47,264 bases of DNA from Bacteroidaceae bacterium (GCA_017615125.1 JAGAAS010000106.1:1-47264); one strand, 5' to 3'; positions 24,102-32,277 are shown, counted from the first letter of the stretch. The notes: generated by a model from the letters alone, not told the origin. Numbers and translations are program-made.

Positions 24102-25451
24102 ATGATGAAAAAGATATATTTGCTATTTGTTCTTGCCTTAACCCTTATTGGGACAGCAACAGCACAAATAACCTCGCTGCCTGTGACGCTCACAACTGAA
24201 GACGGACTTCCAGGAGAAGAGGATCTTTACAGTGAAGGATGGTGGAACACCCTTAATCAATATCGTTTCAGTTCCCCAGACATTCAACTCTCGAAAGCGA
24301 TTGAAGCTTTGCGCATCACCGTTGAAGCCACAACTACGGGTGATTCCGGAGGCGGTTATCCCTGTTTTGCCATTTCCGAATTCTATCTATACGATGCCAA
24401 CGGAAACGAAATCGAGCTGACGGTAGATAATTTTGAGACAAACGCGCAGGAAGGAAGCGAAGGCCCTATGGAGTATATCTGCGACAGGAATCGCGGCACT
24501 TACTTCCATTCTCTCTGGTCTTGGTCTGATTACTCAACAGGATACCACTATGTTGAAGTGACTTTCCCCGAGCCGCTAAGCAAGTTCTCTTTCGAATACA
24601 CCACACGCTACCAGAATATCTCACCAACCGTTATTGAACTCTCTGACCCTAACGCAGAAGAAATCATTCCTCCTACCGACAGCATCTATGCCTCCATCGA
24701 GGAATTGCATGAAGGCAGCGACTGGTTGCTGACAGTCGGACTCAACGACTACGACGAGGAAGATAGCTTCACAGCCCTGCAGATGGACATCGTGCTTCCC
24801 GAAGGCATCAGAGCTTCCGGCAAGGCTTCCATCAGCAAAGAATGGGCATCCTATACTCACACCTCTACAGGAGGAGATATCGGCAACAACATCGAAAGAG
24901 TCATCCTTTACTCTACCAACAACCAGCCGTTCAACGCATCTGAGGGCGACATCTTCACGCTTTCGCTCGCAGCAGCAGGAATTGTGGAAGGCGACTACGA
25001 GGTAACCATCCAGAACATACGCCTTACTACTACGCGCGGAACCGAAATCGAACTCAGCGACGTGACAACAATGATGCACGTTTCGGAATTGAGCTACACG
25101 CTTACCATTACCATTAAGGACCCGACACAAGGGTACGTAACGGGCGCTGGAACTTATCCCGCAGGCACAAGTGTCACCATCGAAGCCATTCCTTACGAAG
25201 GATTCCTCTTCGGCATGTGGAGTGACGGGCGCATAAACAATCCGCGCACCATCGTTCTGAACAAGGATACCTCCATAATGGCTATCTTCAAGAAAGACAA
25301 CTCGAGCGTTGAGCCGCTTATCGTTGAGGAGGAGCTGCTTCCCGACGTTATCTACGACATGCTCGGGCGTACCATTCAGACAAAAGGCCTCCGACTCTCC
25401 GACTTACCCAAGGGAATATATATTATAAAAGGTAAGAAGGTTATCAAATAA
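24102..25451 (+). CDS. secreted protein with cohesin-like and InlB-repeat domains, T9SS-like tail
   Basis: 449 residues from ATG 24102 (a GTG nine nt upstream is less likely). Signal peptide KKIYLLFVLALTLIGTATAQ. The N-terminal ~190 residues look like a discoidin-type sandwich (FAISEFYLYDANGNEIELTV, YICDRNRGTYFHS, YHYVEVTFPEPLSKF). A cohesin-like domain follows (LQMDIVLPEGIRASG, VILYSTNNQPFNASEGDIFTLSL), then one InlB B-repeat-like segment (GYVTGAGTYPAGTSVTIEA...GFLFGMWSDG) and a T9SS-like tail (LSDLPKGIYIIKGKKVIK). It begins 18 nt after the CotH gene, so the pair is one operon. Its cohesin-like module echoes the one in the CotH protein. Function unknown. Confidence 0.87.
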   Translation: MMKKIYLLFVLALTLIGTATAQITSLPVTLTTEDGLPGEEDLYSEGWWNTLNQYRFSSPDIQLSKAIEALRITVEATTTGDSGGGYPCFAISEFYLYDANGNEIELTVDNFETNAQEGSEGPMEYICDRNRGTYFHSLWSWSDYSTGYHYVEVTFPEPLSKFSFEYTTRYQNISPTVIELSDPNAEEIIPPTDSIYASIEELHEGSDWLLTVGLNDYDEEDSFTALQMDIVLPEGIRASGKASISKEWASYTHTSTGGDIGNNIERVILYSTNNQPFNASEGDIFTLSLAAAGIVEGDYEVTIQNIRLTTTRGTEIELSDVTTMMHVSELSYTLTITIKDPTQGYVTGAGTYPAGTSVTIEAIPYEGFLFGMWSDGRINNPRTIVLNKDTSIMAIFKKDNSSVEPLIVEEELLPDVIYDMLGRTIQTKGLRLSDLPKGIYIIKGKKVIK

Positions 25452-25482
25452 TCTGCTCGAAGACGTTGTACGGCAGAAACAG

Positions 25483-25520
25483 AAGAGGAGCCTGACGAAA
25501 GCCAGGCTCCTCTTTCCTTT
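25483..25520. terminator. terminator between convergent genes
   Basis: AGAGGAGCCTG (25484-25494) and CAGGCTCCTCT (25503-25513) form a perfect 11-bp stem around an 8-nt loop, followed by TTCCTTTC. It lies 32 nt after the InlB-repeat gene and 18 nt beyond the stop of the protease gene on the other strand. Confidence 0.85.
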
Positions 25521-25537
25521 CTAATAGTCCGAGTTTC

Positions 25538-26473
25538 CTATGCAGACTCTTTCCTTTCACGCCGATGCATTACAATGAGGATTATGACAGCAACGACGAT
25601 GAACGCGCATCCTCCTATAATTCCCGTGCTGAGAGGTCCCACAAACGGGTTAAAGGGCGACTGCGTCCCATCCGTCAATGACGTCGGATCATACATTACG
25701 CTTGTGAACATAAGCGGAAGTCCTGCCACTCCGTTAAGACACCCATGAGCCAACACGGCGGGCCAAACACTATGTGCACGTTCAGAAATGTAGCCAAACA
25801 AGACAGCAAGCACCATACTCAAGATACACATCGCACCTATTGCAGCAAGCACCATCCAAACGGAGCTGATGCCGTAGATCTGATGATAGTTATGTCCTGC
25901 GGCAATAAGCGGAGCATGCCAAAGTCCCCAAATAAGTCCCGTCAGCATTGAAGCCTTGAAGAACGAATACTCCTCGTGGAGACGAGGCATGAGGAATCCT
26001 CGCCAGCCCCACTCCTCGCCGAAGCAAGCCACACAGTTCAAGAGGGGCGAGAGGAGCAACAATGCTACGAAAATCACTATTCCTCCTACCCCAGGCACCT
26101 TCTCCGCATAGGGATTGGTAAAGGAAGTAAACGCCTCAGGATTGAATGCAAACCAGACGGCAGCTCCGATGACAACCAGAACAAGGGGCCCGAACCACCC
26201 GATAAGGTACGGAACGAGATTCCCCTTGAAGTTAGGACGCAGATAGCAGTTCTTCCAGTCGTTCGTAATGACCCGCGTGAGCAGGACACTTACAGTAGGA
26301 ATGAACATACAGGCAGATACGAGCGCCATTACTAAAGCGACACGAGTCGTGTCTGTAATCTCCCCCGAATTCACTTTTGCGTACCAAGGCATTACTGCCA
26401 GTATCTCAAAGAGATAGGAAATCGTGAATACCAGCAGAAGATAGATGATGATACTTTTACGATTGTTTTTCAT
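25538..26473 (-). CDS. CPBP-family intramembrane glutamic protease
   Basis: 311 residues, many hydrophobic segments, inner membrane. The CPBP/Abi signatures are present: motif 1 FGEEWGWRGFLMPRL, motif 2 GLIWGLWHAPLI and motif 3 HGCLNGVAG supply the catalytic Glu pair and the His residues of glutamate-type intramembrane proteases (Rce1/PrsW-like). The C-terminus ends in a membrane helix and a basic tail (VIILIVMHRRERKES). It starts 13 nt after a small membrane-protein gene on the same strand, so the two are probably co-transcribed. Some relatives handle bacteriocin immunity or prenyl-protein cleavage; the substrate here is unknown. Confidence 0.92.
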   Translation of the reverse strand: MKNNRKSIIIYLLLVFTISYLFEILAVMPWYAKVNSGEITDTTRVALVMALVSACMFIPTVSVLLTRVITNDWKNCYLRPNFKGNLVPYLIGWFGPLVLVVIGAAVWFAFNPEAFTSFTNPYAEKVPGVGGIVIFVALLLLSPLLNCVACFGEEWGWRGFLMPRLHEEYSFFKASMLTGLIWGLWHAPLIAAGHNYHQIYGISSVWMVLAAIGAMCILSMVLAVLFGYISERAHSVWPAVLAHGCLNGVAGLPLMFTSVMYDPTSLTDGTQSPFNPFVGPLSTGIIGGCAFIVVAVIILIVMHRRERKESA

Positions 26474-26486
26474 ACAAACTTTTCTT

Positions 26487-26840
26487 TTAGTTTTCTTTCA
26501 AGTCGACAATATACTTCTTTCCGAACGACTCAATGTATACCCTTCTACCTTTTCCGGTAAGATAGAAATGATACTTATTCCCAGTTCGGATGTTTCTATA
26601 AGTCCCAGTTCGTGTTCTGCCGATATTGCCCCCGAACACCTTGACAAGATGTTTCTTGGCGTCGTCAGGAACCTCCTGGAGCCCCGATTCCGATATGTCG
26701 ATAACCTTTTTGTTGCCCAAGAGGAAGCAGACAAAGAGCAAGTCGTCCTGAATGAAGTTACGCACAGGAATAGTCGCAGCAGCAATAAGAAAGCAGCCTA
26801 CGAAAACGGCAATGCTGATGATGATATTCAATGTTGGCAT
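26487..26840 (-). CDS. small membrane-anchored protein of unknown function
   Basis: 117 residues. One N-terminal membrane helix (NIIISIAVFVGCFLIAAATIP) followed by a soluble part containing VIDISESGLQEVPDDAKKHLVKVFGG and KYHFYLTGKGRRVYIESFGKKYIVDL, which looks like a small beta domain. I recognise no family. It lies 13 nt upstream of the CPBP protease and may be its partner or substrate, which is a guess from the spacing. Upstream lies 21-nt repeat locus E. Coding use looks like that of its neighbours and the product has no low-complexity shadow character, so I take it as real. Confidence 0.75.
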   Translation of the reverse strand: MPTLNIIISIAVFVGCFLIAAATIPVRNFIQDDLLFVCFLLGNKKVIDISESGLQEVPDDAKKHLVKVFGGNIGRTRTGTYRNIRTGNKYHFYLTGKGRRVYIESFGKKYIVDLKEN

Positions 26841-26850
26841 ACGCGGATTA

Positions 26851-26976
26851 TTCTTTCTACATAATTATTTTTCCCTTCTCCAAAAAAAATTTTCCCTTCT
26901 TGAAAAATTTTTTTTCTTTCTTCATACGGCGAGATTCTTTCTTCATCTCGCCGTTTTCTTTCTTCATAATTTTTTC
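26851..26976. repeat. 21-nt lattice repeat, locus E (six units, the longest)
   Basis: Six cores start at 26851, 26872, 26893, 26914, 26935 and 26956, every 21 nt without a slip: TTCTTTCTACA, TCCCTTCTCCA, TCCCTTCTTGA, then TTCTTTCTTCA three times. Spacers include TAATTATTTT, AAAAAAATTT, AAAATTTTTT, TACGGCGAGA and TCTCGCCGTT. The last two are complementary, so 26926-26934 and 26146-type equivalent 26946-26954 can form a 9-bp stem with a core as the loop. The stop codon of the acyltransferase (26964-26966) lies inside the last core. Confidence 0.9.
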
Positions 26977-28109
26977 TCCTTTGTCTTCTTGATGCCGAAC
27001 ATCATCCAACGGATGAGGGGAATTCTCCGAAGCGATTCCCACAAGGCAATCGAGACAAGGAACGTTGCCAGCAGCGTAATGACATAAATGGCCCATACGG
27101 GCAATGTTGTCATCGTCTTCAGCGTCCAGGCTGTTGCCAGACAGGGAAGATAATGCACGATGTAGAGCCCGAAGCTGCTGCGCGTCATATATGTTGCGAA
27201 GCCCGAAGTCTTGTTGCCCCACGCCTTGAAGCAGCCCAGCATAGCCAGCACAGCCATCCACGCATAGACATTCGTCAAGCGCCTGGGTGCAAGCATAGGA
27301 TAGTCAGCTCCGAAGTTACGGTAAACATACAGCACAGCACATGTGATGCCGATGAACAGCAGCGCCCAGCGCTGTTCGGCCAACGCGTCGGTAACCTTCT
27401 CGTGCGACAGCACATAATACCCAACCAAGAAACCCACGAGATAGAACAGCGGGCGATACAAGTTGAGCAAACCAGCCCACGGATGTGCTTCAGTAGAGCC
27501 CGGGAACCACTGAGCAGCCAGCCAGAAGAGAGCAGCAAGCGCCATCAACGAAACAGTTATCGTGATGCTCGACATATTTCCCAGTTTTCCGCAAAACGCG
27601 TAGGCTCGGTCCTTCTTGTCGAGCAAGCGGAAGACAACGAGCAGAAGCGAGAACAGCCACAAATCCTGAATAAACCAAAGCGGCCCGATGCCGGTAAAGG
27701 CGTAGATGAAATAGCGGATTACCCCCGGAACGCCCTCTGGAATACTTCCTCCGCTGGCAAACATGTTGAGGTAACCCGTCATCCAATGGTAGACAAACAA
27801 GCCAAGAGTGGAAGGAACCAGCAGTTTCGTCGTACGAGAACGGATAAACTGGCGATGAGCCTCCTTTCTACTGGGAAGTTTCGCTTCCAGACTCTCCAGC
27901 GCATAACGCGAGCACATGCCCGCAACGACAAACAACAGCAGCATGAACCAAGGATAGAGCACATACTCGATGACGTCCTGATACTGCACTTCGGCAAAGC
28001 CGCCTATGCCCCCGAAGACGCCTTCGGCATTGAAAAGATAGAAAACGTGGTAGACAAGCACCAGCACGACAGTTATCCATCTTATATTATCCAAATAAAC
28101 TCGTCTCAT
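26964..28109 (-). CDS. acyltransferase family 3 membrane protein
   Basis: Membrane acyltransferase (Acyl_transf_3, OatA/NodX-like), 381 residues from the Met of RRVYLDNIRW, with about ten hydrophobic segments. The start YLDNIRWITVVLVLVYHVFYLF holds the family's R/D-x-x-R and H residues, and RSFGLYIVHYLP-like SSFGLYIVHYLPCLA near residue 310 is the usual late signature. Such enzymes transfer acetyl or other acyl groups to sugars or lipids at the inner membrane; the acceptor here is unknown. The 7-codon longer start at 28130 is less likely. The stop codon falls within 21-nt repeat locus E. Confidence 0.88.
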   Translation of the reverse strand: MRRVYLDNIRWITVVLVLVYHVFYLFNAEGVFGGIGGFAEVQYQDVIEYVLYPWFMLLLFVVAGMCSRYALESLEAKLPSRKEAHRQFIRSRTTKLLVPSTLGLFVYHWMTGYLNMFASGGSIPEGVPGVIRYFIYAFTGIGPLWFIQDLWLFSLLLVVFRLLDKKDRAYAFCGKLGNMSSITITVSLMALAALFWLAAQWFPGSTEAHPWAGLLNLYRPLFYLVGFLVGYYVLSHEKVTDALAEQRWALLFIGITCAVLYVYRNFGADYPMLAPRRLTNVYAWMAVLAMLGCFKAWGNKTSGFATYMTRSSFGLYIVHYLPCLATAWTLKTMTTLPVWAIYVITLLATFLVSIALWESLRRIPLIRWMMFGIKKTKEKKL

Positions 28110-28173
28110 TGTTTTATCTGATAAAAACATTTCTGATATTTCACACGTCAGACACGCGCAAGTCGTCGGAGCC

Positions 28174-28377
28174 TCATTTGGACTCCACTTCCTGTCGGTC
28201 AGCCTTCGTTTTCTTTATTCTTCCGCTCTTGCGGAGCGCTTCGTTGATAATCCATTGCAATTGCCCGTTGGTGCTGCGGAATTCATCCGCAGCCCAACGT
28301 TCAATAGCTGCCATTGTGTCGACATCTATACGCAAAATGAAGTTTTTAGTCTCTTTCTCCTTCATGATGCTTCCCAT
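28174..28377 (-). CDS. Arc-type ribbon-helix-helix DNA-binding protein
   Basis: 67 residues with the ribbon-helix-helix pattern: beta strand KNFILRIDVDT, helix MAAIERWAADEFRSTNG, helix QLQWIINEALRKSG and a basic tail RIKKTKADRQ. A start at the internal Met (28365) is equally possible. It lies 39 nt after the SPFH gene on the same strand, an arrangement I recall from other Bacteroidetes. A tandem 11-nt motif upstream of the SPFH gene (29401-29421) is a candidate binding site, suggesting control of its own operon. That link is inference. Confidence 0.85.
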   Translation of the reverse strand: MGSIMKEKETKNFILRIDVDTMAAIERWAADEFRSTNGQLQWIINEALRKSGRIKKTKADRQEVESK

Positions 28378-28416
28378 TCGTCTGTTACTATTAAGAAGAA
28401 TGGCAGATGCCTTCTA

Positions 28417-29361
28417 TTAATTATATAAGGTACCGCTGTTTACGACGGGCTGAGCAGGCTCGTCACCACAGAGCACTACAAGCAGATTGCTTACCATAGC
28501 GGCTTTCTTCTCTTCGTCAAGATCCACCACACCTTCAGCCTTCAGCTTGTCAAGAGCCATCTTAACCATCGAGACAGCTCCGTCGACAATCTTCTCACGA
28601 GCCGTGATGATAGCATCAGCCTGCTGGCGACGCAGCATTACTGCAGCAATCTCAGGAGCATAAGCAAGATAGTTGATGCGAGCCTCAATCACATGGATTC
28701 CAGCCATAGCGAGACGATCGTTGAGTGTCTCCACCAGCGTCTGGTTGATTTCATCGGCATTGCTGCGCAAAGTAAGTTCGTCGTCTCCTCCCGTCGAAGT
28801 GTCGTCGTAAGCATAGTCGCCGGCTACCTGACGGAGAGCAGCATCGCTCTGAACCTTCACGAAGTTCTCCAAAGCACGCATCAGCATCGAAGCCTGCTGC
28901 TTGCCCGTAGTTCCGGAAACAGCCATCGACTGAGTGTCAATCTCGAAAAGTGCTTTGTATGTGTCCTCAAGTTTCCAGACAAGTACCATACCGATAAGGA
29001 TTGGGTTACCCGACTTGTCGTTCACCTTGATGGGCTCGGGATTCAGGTTGCGGGCACGCAACGAAAGGGACTTGCGGCTATAGAAAGGATTTACCCAGTA
29101 GAAGCCCGTCTTCGTCAGCGTTCCACGATACTTTCCGAAGAACACCATTGCCTTTGCCTCGTTGGGCTCAAGCTTTACGAATCCGCCCGACATCAAGCAG
29201 GCTAATACCATTAACACAGCGCCAAGACAGATAAACCAACCATTGTTGTTTCCTAAAATTAATAGGTAGATAGACAAAGCATACAATGCAATGTTAAGAA
29301 ACAAGGCAAGGAAGCCGTTCATCAAAAGTCCACTGAAGGAATACTCATTTTTCTTTTCCAT
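28417..29361 (-). CDS. SPFH/Band 7 domain membrane protein
   Basis: 314 residues. Two N-terminal membrane helices ([19 protein letters not shown] and [20 protein letters not shown]) are followed by a SPFH/prohibitin-like domain: [68 protein letters not shown] long helical part follows ([26 protein letters not shown]...), typical of stomatin/flotillin relatives. Such proteins form membrane microdomain scaffolds. First gene of an operon with the ribbon-helix-helix regulator and possibly the acyltransferase. No consensus promoter seen in the 190 nt upstream. Confidence 0.92.
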   Translation of the reverse strand: MEKKNEYSFSGLLMNGFLALFLNIALYALSIYLLILGNNNGWFICLGAVLMVLACLMSGGFVKLEPNEAKAMVFFGKYRGTLTKTGFYWVNPFYSRKSLSLRARNLNPEPIKVNDKSGNPILIGMVLVWKLEDTYKALFEIDTQSMAVSGTTGKQQASMLMRALENFVKVQSDAALRQVAGDYAYDDTSTGGDDELTLRSNADEINQTLVETLNDRLAMAGIHVIEARINYLAYAPEIAAVMLRRQQADAIITAREKIVDGAVSMVKMALDKLKAEGVVDLDEEKKAAMVSNLLVVLCGDEPAQPVVNSGTLYN

Positions 29362-29400
29362 ACTTTTTAAATTTATAAGGTTAATAATACTGACTTTTTC

Positions 29401-29421
29401 TTTGATATCATTTTGATATCA
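29401..29421. promoter_or_regulatory. candidate operator upstream of the SPFH operon
   Basis: TTTGATATCA occurs twice, at 29401-29410 and 29412-29421, offset by exactly 11 nt (one helical turn), and each contains the palindrome GATATC. The site lies 40-60 nt before the SPFH start and about 105 nt from the divergent yciO -7 box. A CTTTG/CAAAG outer pairing also surrounds it (29400-29426). Its proximity to an Arc-like regulator gene suggests an operator. Confidence 0.45.
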
Positions 29422-29523
29422 CAAAGATTTCGAAATAATTTTCATTCCTCCAAATTTTTTGGCAACTTTTTTTCAAAAATTTTATTTTTTTCTTCTGAAA
29501 GCCCTTTTTATCCATATAATCCG

Positions 29524-29531
29524 TATCTTTG
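29524..29531 (+). promoter_or_regulatory. Bacteroidetes-type promoter of the YciO-type gene
   Basis: TATCTTTG, a full TAnnTTTG match, 21 nt before the ATG at 29552. Confidence 0.7.
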
Positions 29532-29551
29532 CATGAAAGAAAATAAGGATT

Positions 29552-30160
29552 ATGCTACAAAAACTTTTTGAAAAGGACAACAATCCGCGCATAATGGAGC
29601 AGATCTCCGACGTGCTCAACGACGGCGGCATCATTATCTATCCTACCGACACAACTTATGCTATCGGATGTCACGCGCTGAAAGAGCGCGCCATCGAGCG
29701 CATCTGCCAGATAAAAGGATTAGACCCGAGGAAACATCGTTTTTCCGTCGTCTTCCCCGACATGAGCACCATCAGCGAATACGTAAAGGTGGACAACGCC
29801 TCGTTCAAACTTATGCGCCGCAACCTTCCCGGGCCTTTCACCTTCATTCTTCCCGCAGGCAGCCGCCTTCCTAAAATATTCCGCAACAGGAAGGAAGTGG
29901 GCATCCGCATACCCGACAACGAAATCACTCTTTCCATCTGCCAATGTATTGACGCGCCCTTGCTCTCCACTACTTTGCCTTACGACGAAGATGACGACAT
30001 CGAATATCTGACGGACCCAGAACTTATCGACGAGAGATTCGGCGAGCTGGTTGACTTGGTTATCGACGGAGGACTCGGAGGAACGAGCCACTCTACTATC
30101 GTTGACTGTACGACTGGGGAACATGAAATTGTTCGTCAAGGACTTGGCGAACTGGCATAA
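29552..30160 (+). CDS. Sua5/YciO/YrdC-family protein (YciO type)
   Basis: 202 residues, YrdC fold, cytoplasmic. GGIIIYPTDTTYAIGCHALKERAIERICQIKGLDP is the nucleotide/threonylcarbamoyl-binding core, followed by FSVVFPDMSTISEYVKV, LPGPFTFILPAG and VGIRIPDN. The length and the sequence run match YciO more than full-length Sua5. The family makes threonylcarbamoyl-AMP for tRNA t6A, but YciO-type members may be weaker or auxiliary, so this assignment to the t6A enzyme is tentative. It is followed 28 nt later by the Wzi-like gene on the same strand. Confidence 0.9.
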   Translation: MLQKLFEKDNNPRIMEQISDVLNDGGIIIYPTDTTYAIGCHALKERAIERICQIKGLDPRKHRFSVVFPDMSTISEYVKVDNASFKLMRRNLPGPFTFILPAGSRLPKIFRNRKEVGIRIPDNEITLSICQCIDAPLLSTTLPYDEDDDIEYLTDPELIDERFGELVDLVIDGGLGGTSHSTIVDCTTGEHEIVRQGLGELA

Positions 30161-30188
30161 TCTATTACGCATACGAGCATAAGAAGAA

Positions 30189-31721
30189 ATGAAAAAAAAA
30201 TATCCCTTCTACATAATTCTTTTTTTGTTCTCCATAATCTGCACTTCTTCCTTCGCAGGGGGCGACGGAGAAAGCATTCTGTTTGCTGTCAGCACTAATG
30301 TAAATGCCGGAACGGGGAACTATGCACCTTTCTGGTTCACCGCCAACCGTCAAGGACTTTCCACAACAAGTCCTACTGGCGCCTATGCACGAGTATCGGC
30401 CATCCGTCCTTTTGACGAAGGAAAGACCTTCGCTTGGAGCTACGGGGCAGATGTTGCGGCAGCATACAACTATCCATCTCTTTTCGATGTGCATCAGCTT
30501 TATGCCGAAGCGCGGCTCTTCTGCTGGCAGCTGTCGGTAGGAAGCAAGGAGCGATGGGCGCAGGGAAAGAATCCGCTTCTTTCCACAGGCGGAATGACTT
30601 GGTCGGGCAACGCGCGCCCCATTCCGCAGGTTCGATTCGGCATTGAGGACTATACAGCTGTTCCATTCACCTCTGGATGGGCTCACGTCAAAGGCTTCAT
30701 CAGTTATGGTAAGCTTACCGATAATCAGTACCAACGAGATTTTGTAAGACCTTCGACTTATTCCCTTTACACGCAAAACGCCCTCTTCCACGAAAAAAGC
30801 GCCTTTTTAAAAATAGGTAATAAGGAAGCCTCTCCCCTCTCCTTCGAAGTGGGGCTGGAGATGGACTGTATGTTCGGAGGAGAACTTTGGGAATACAGCT
30901 CGGTAAGAGAAGAAACGGACGCACTCCTTTTCAACAATCCCTCCTCTATGAAGGATTACCTGAAAGCTCTTGTCCCTCTGAACGGAGGAGAAAACTCCAC
31001 CATCGCCGACCAAAAGAACGCCGCAGGAAACCATTTCGGAAGCATCCACTTTGCCGGAAATTATCAGGCGGAAGACTGGAAAGTGCGCGCCTACTACGAG
31101 CATTACTTTGACGGGAGAACCGGAATGACGCCCTGGAACGCAACAAGCGATATGGAAGGAAACCAGCATGCCTGGATTGCTTATCCTTGGTTCGACGGGC
31201 TCTCAGGCCTTGAGATTTCCCTGCCTGCCAATCCTTACGTGAGCACCGTTGTCGTTGAATACAACACTACGCGTGACCAATGCGGCAGTATTCACCACAC
31301 CTCTACTTCTGTCTTGCCGGAAAGCATTCACGGCTTTGCTCTCTATTATTATAATAGTAGCTATCCTGCCTATCAGCATTGGGGAATGACTATAGGTTCC
31401 CCGCTTCTGTACTCTCCTGCCTACAACGAAGACGGAGTGCTCATCAACGCCCATACCCGCATCCGCGCCTATCATCTTGGGCTTGCAGGAAATCCTCACG
31501 CAGAGTGGAAGTATAGGATTCTCGGTACACTTGTGCGTTCTTGGGGCTCATACATTGATCCTCTTCCCGAGCCGGCAAACACATTCAGCACCCTCGTCGA
31601 AGGAACATGGACGCCTAATCGTCTTCAAGGATGGGACTTTACTGCAGCGCTTGCTGCCGACAAGGGAACCATCATCGGCAACAATGCCGGCTTGCAGATT
31701 TCGCTGAAGAAAACATTCTAA
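30189..31721 (+). CDS. Wzi-like capsule assembly outer-membrane protein
   Basis: 510 residues with signal peptide (KKKYPFYIILFLFSIICTSSFAG). The rest is beta-strand rich with alternating polar and aromatic residues and ends in ISLKKTF, as in an outer-membrane beta-barrel. The segments YAPFWFTANRQGLSTTSPTGAYARV, LSVGSKERWAQGKNPLLSTGGMTWSGNARPIPQVRFG and YYEHYFDGRTGMTPWN match the Bacteroidetes capsule-assembly Wzi family. Wzi proteins help anchor capsule at the surface. It lies 3 kb from the polysaccharide locus on the other strand, which supports a role there. Followed 27 nt later by a small lipoprotein gene. Confidence 0.87.
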   Translation: MKKKYPFYIILFLFSIICTSSFAGGDGESILFAVSTNVNAGTGNYAPFWFTANRQGLSTTSPTGAYARVSAIRPFDEGKTFAWSYGADVAAAYNYPSLFDVHQLYAEARLFCWQLSVGSKERWAQGKNPLLSTGGMTWSGNARPIPQVRFGIEDYTAVPFTSGWAHVKGFISYGKLTDNQYQRDFVRPSTYSLYTQNALFHEKSAFLKIGNKEASPLSFEVGLEMDCMFGGELWEYSSVREETDALLFNNPSSMKDYLKALVPLNGGENSTIADQKNAAGNHFGSIHFAGNYQAEDWKVRAYYEHYFDGRTGMTPWNATSDMEGNQHAWIAYPWFDGLSGLEISLPANPYVSTVVVEYNTTRDQCGSIHHTSTSVLPESIHGFALYYYNSSYPAYQHWGMTIGSPLLYSPAYNEDGVLINAHTRIRAYHLGLAGNPHAEWKYRILGTLVRSWGSYIDPLPEPANTFSTLVEGTWTPNRLQGWDFTAALAADKGTIIGNNAGLQISLKKTF

Positions 31722-31748
31722 GAACCAAGCCCTCAACAAGATTACCCT

Positions 31749-32201
31749 ATGAAACGAATCGTTTACCTCATATCACTTTTGCTCGTTTTGTTCCTTACAT
31801 CCTGTGAGCAGAATCCCCGTTATTCCGATTTGGATGGTTTCTGGCAAGTACGTTCCGTTGAAGACAAGGCCAGCAGCATCACGGGAGATGCAAAAGGAAG
31901 ACTTTACATCAGTTTCGAGTGTGATTTAGTAAAGCTCACTTATTACCCCGAAATACGCAACAAAGGCTCTCTTGGGCACGAATATATCAGTTCCTATACC
32001 GTGCAGGACGGAATACTATCCTTCGGGACGTTCTACAAATACTCCTATAACATTGCGAAGACGGAGAAAGAACTTGCGCCCATTCAAGAAGTGGCGGCCT
32101 TTGGCATCTACCATCAGCCCGACGCCTTCCATCTCTCCATAAGCAAAAAGACGATGATGCTGGAAAACGACGAAGTGCGCATCTGCCTCTTGCATTATTA
32201 A
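31749..32201 (+). CDS. small lipoprotein, lipocalin-like
   Basis: 150 residues. The N-terminus KRIVYLISLLLVLFLTSCEQ is a lipoprotein signal peptide with lipobox LTSC. The mature part begins DLDGFWQVRSVEDK, which fits the start of lipocalin-like single-domain lipoproteins (GxWxV), and continues as beta-strand-rich sequence with RLYISFECDLVKLTYYP and GILSFGTFYKYSYN. It lies 27 nt after the Wzi-like gene and is probably its operon partner. Exact family is uncertain. A weak stem, GGGAGGGGCTTTCCC, follows the stop. Confidence 0.75.
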   Translation: MKRIVYLISLLLVLFLTSCEQNPRYSDLDGFWQVRSVEDKASSITGDAKGRLYISFECDLVKLTYYPEIRNKGSLGHEYISSYTVQDGILSFGTFYKYSYNIAKTEKELAPIQEVAAFGIYHQPDAFHLSISKKTMMLENDEVRICLLHY

Positions 32202-32269
32202 TGGGAGGGGCTTTCCCGCGAATAAAGAAGAATACTCCCTTATTTTTTCCCTATCCCGATTTTTGTCTC

Positions 32270-32277
32270 TATCTTTG
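32270..32277 (+). promoter_or_regulatory. Bacteroidetes-type promoter of the epimerase gene
   Basis: TATCTTTG, 18 nt before the ATG at 32295, so the 5' leader would be about ten nt. It separates the epimerase from the Wzi-lipoprotein operon. Confidence 0.7.

Noticed and set aside
26851-26976. CRISPR array
   Set aside because: Repeats are only 11 nt with 10-nt spacers that are themselves reused and palindromic, cores switch orientation, and no cas gene is nearby.
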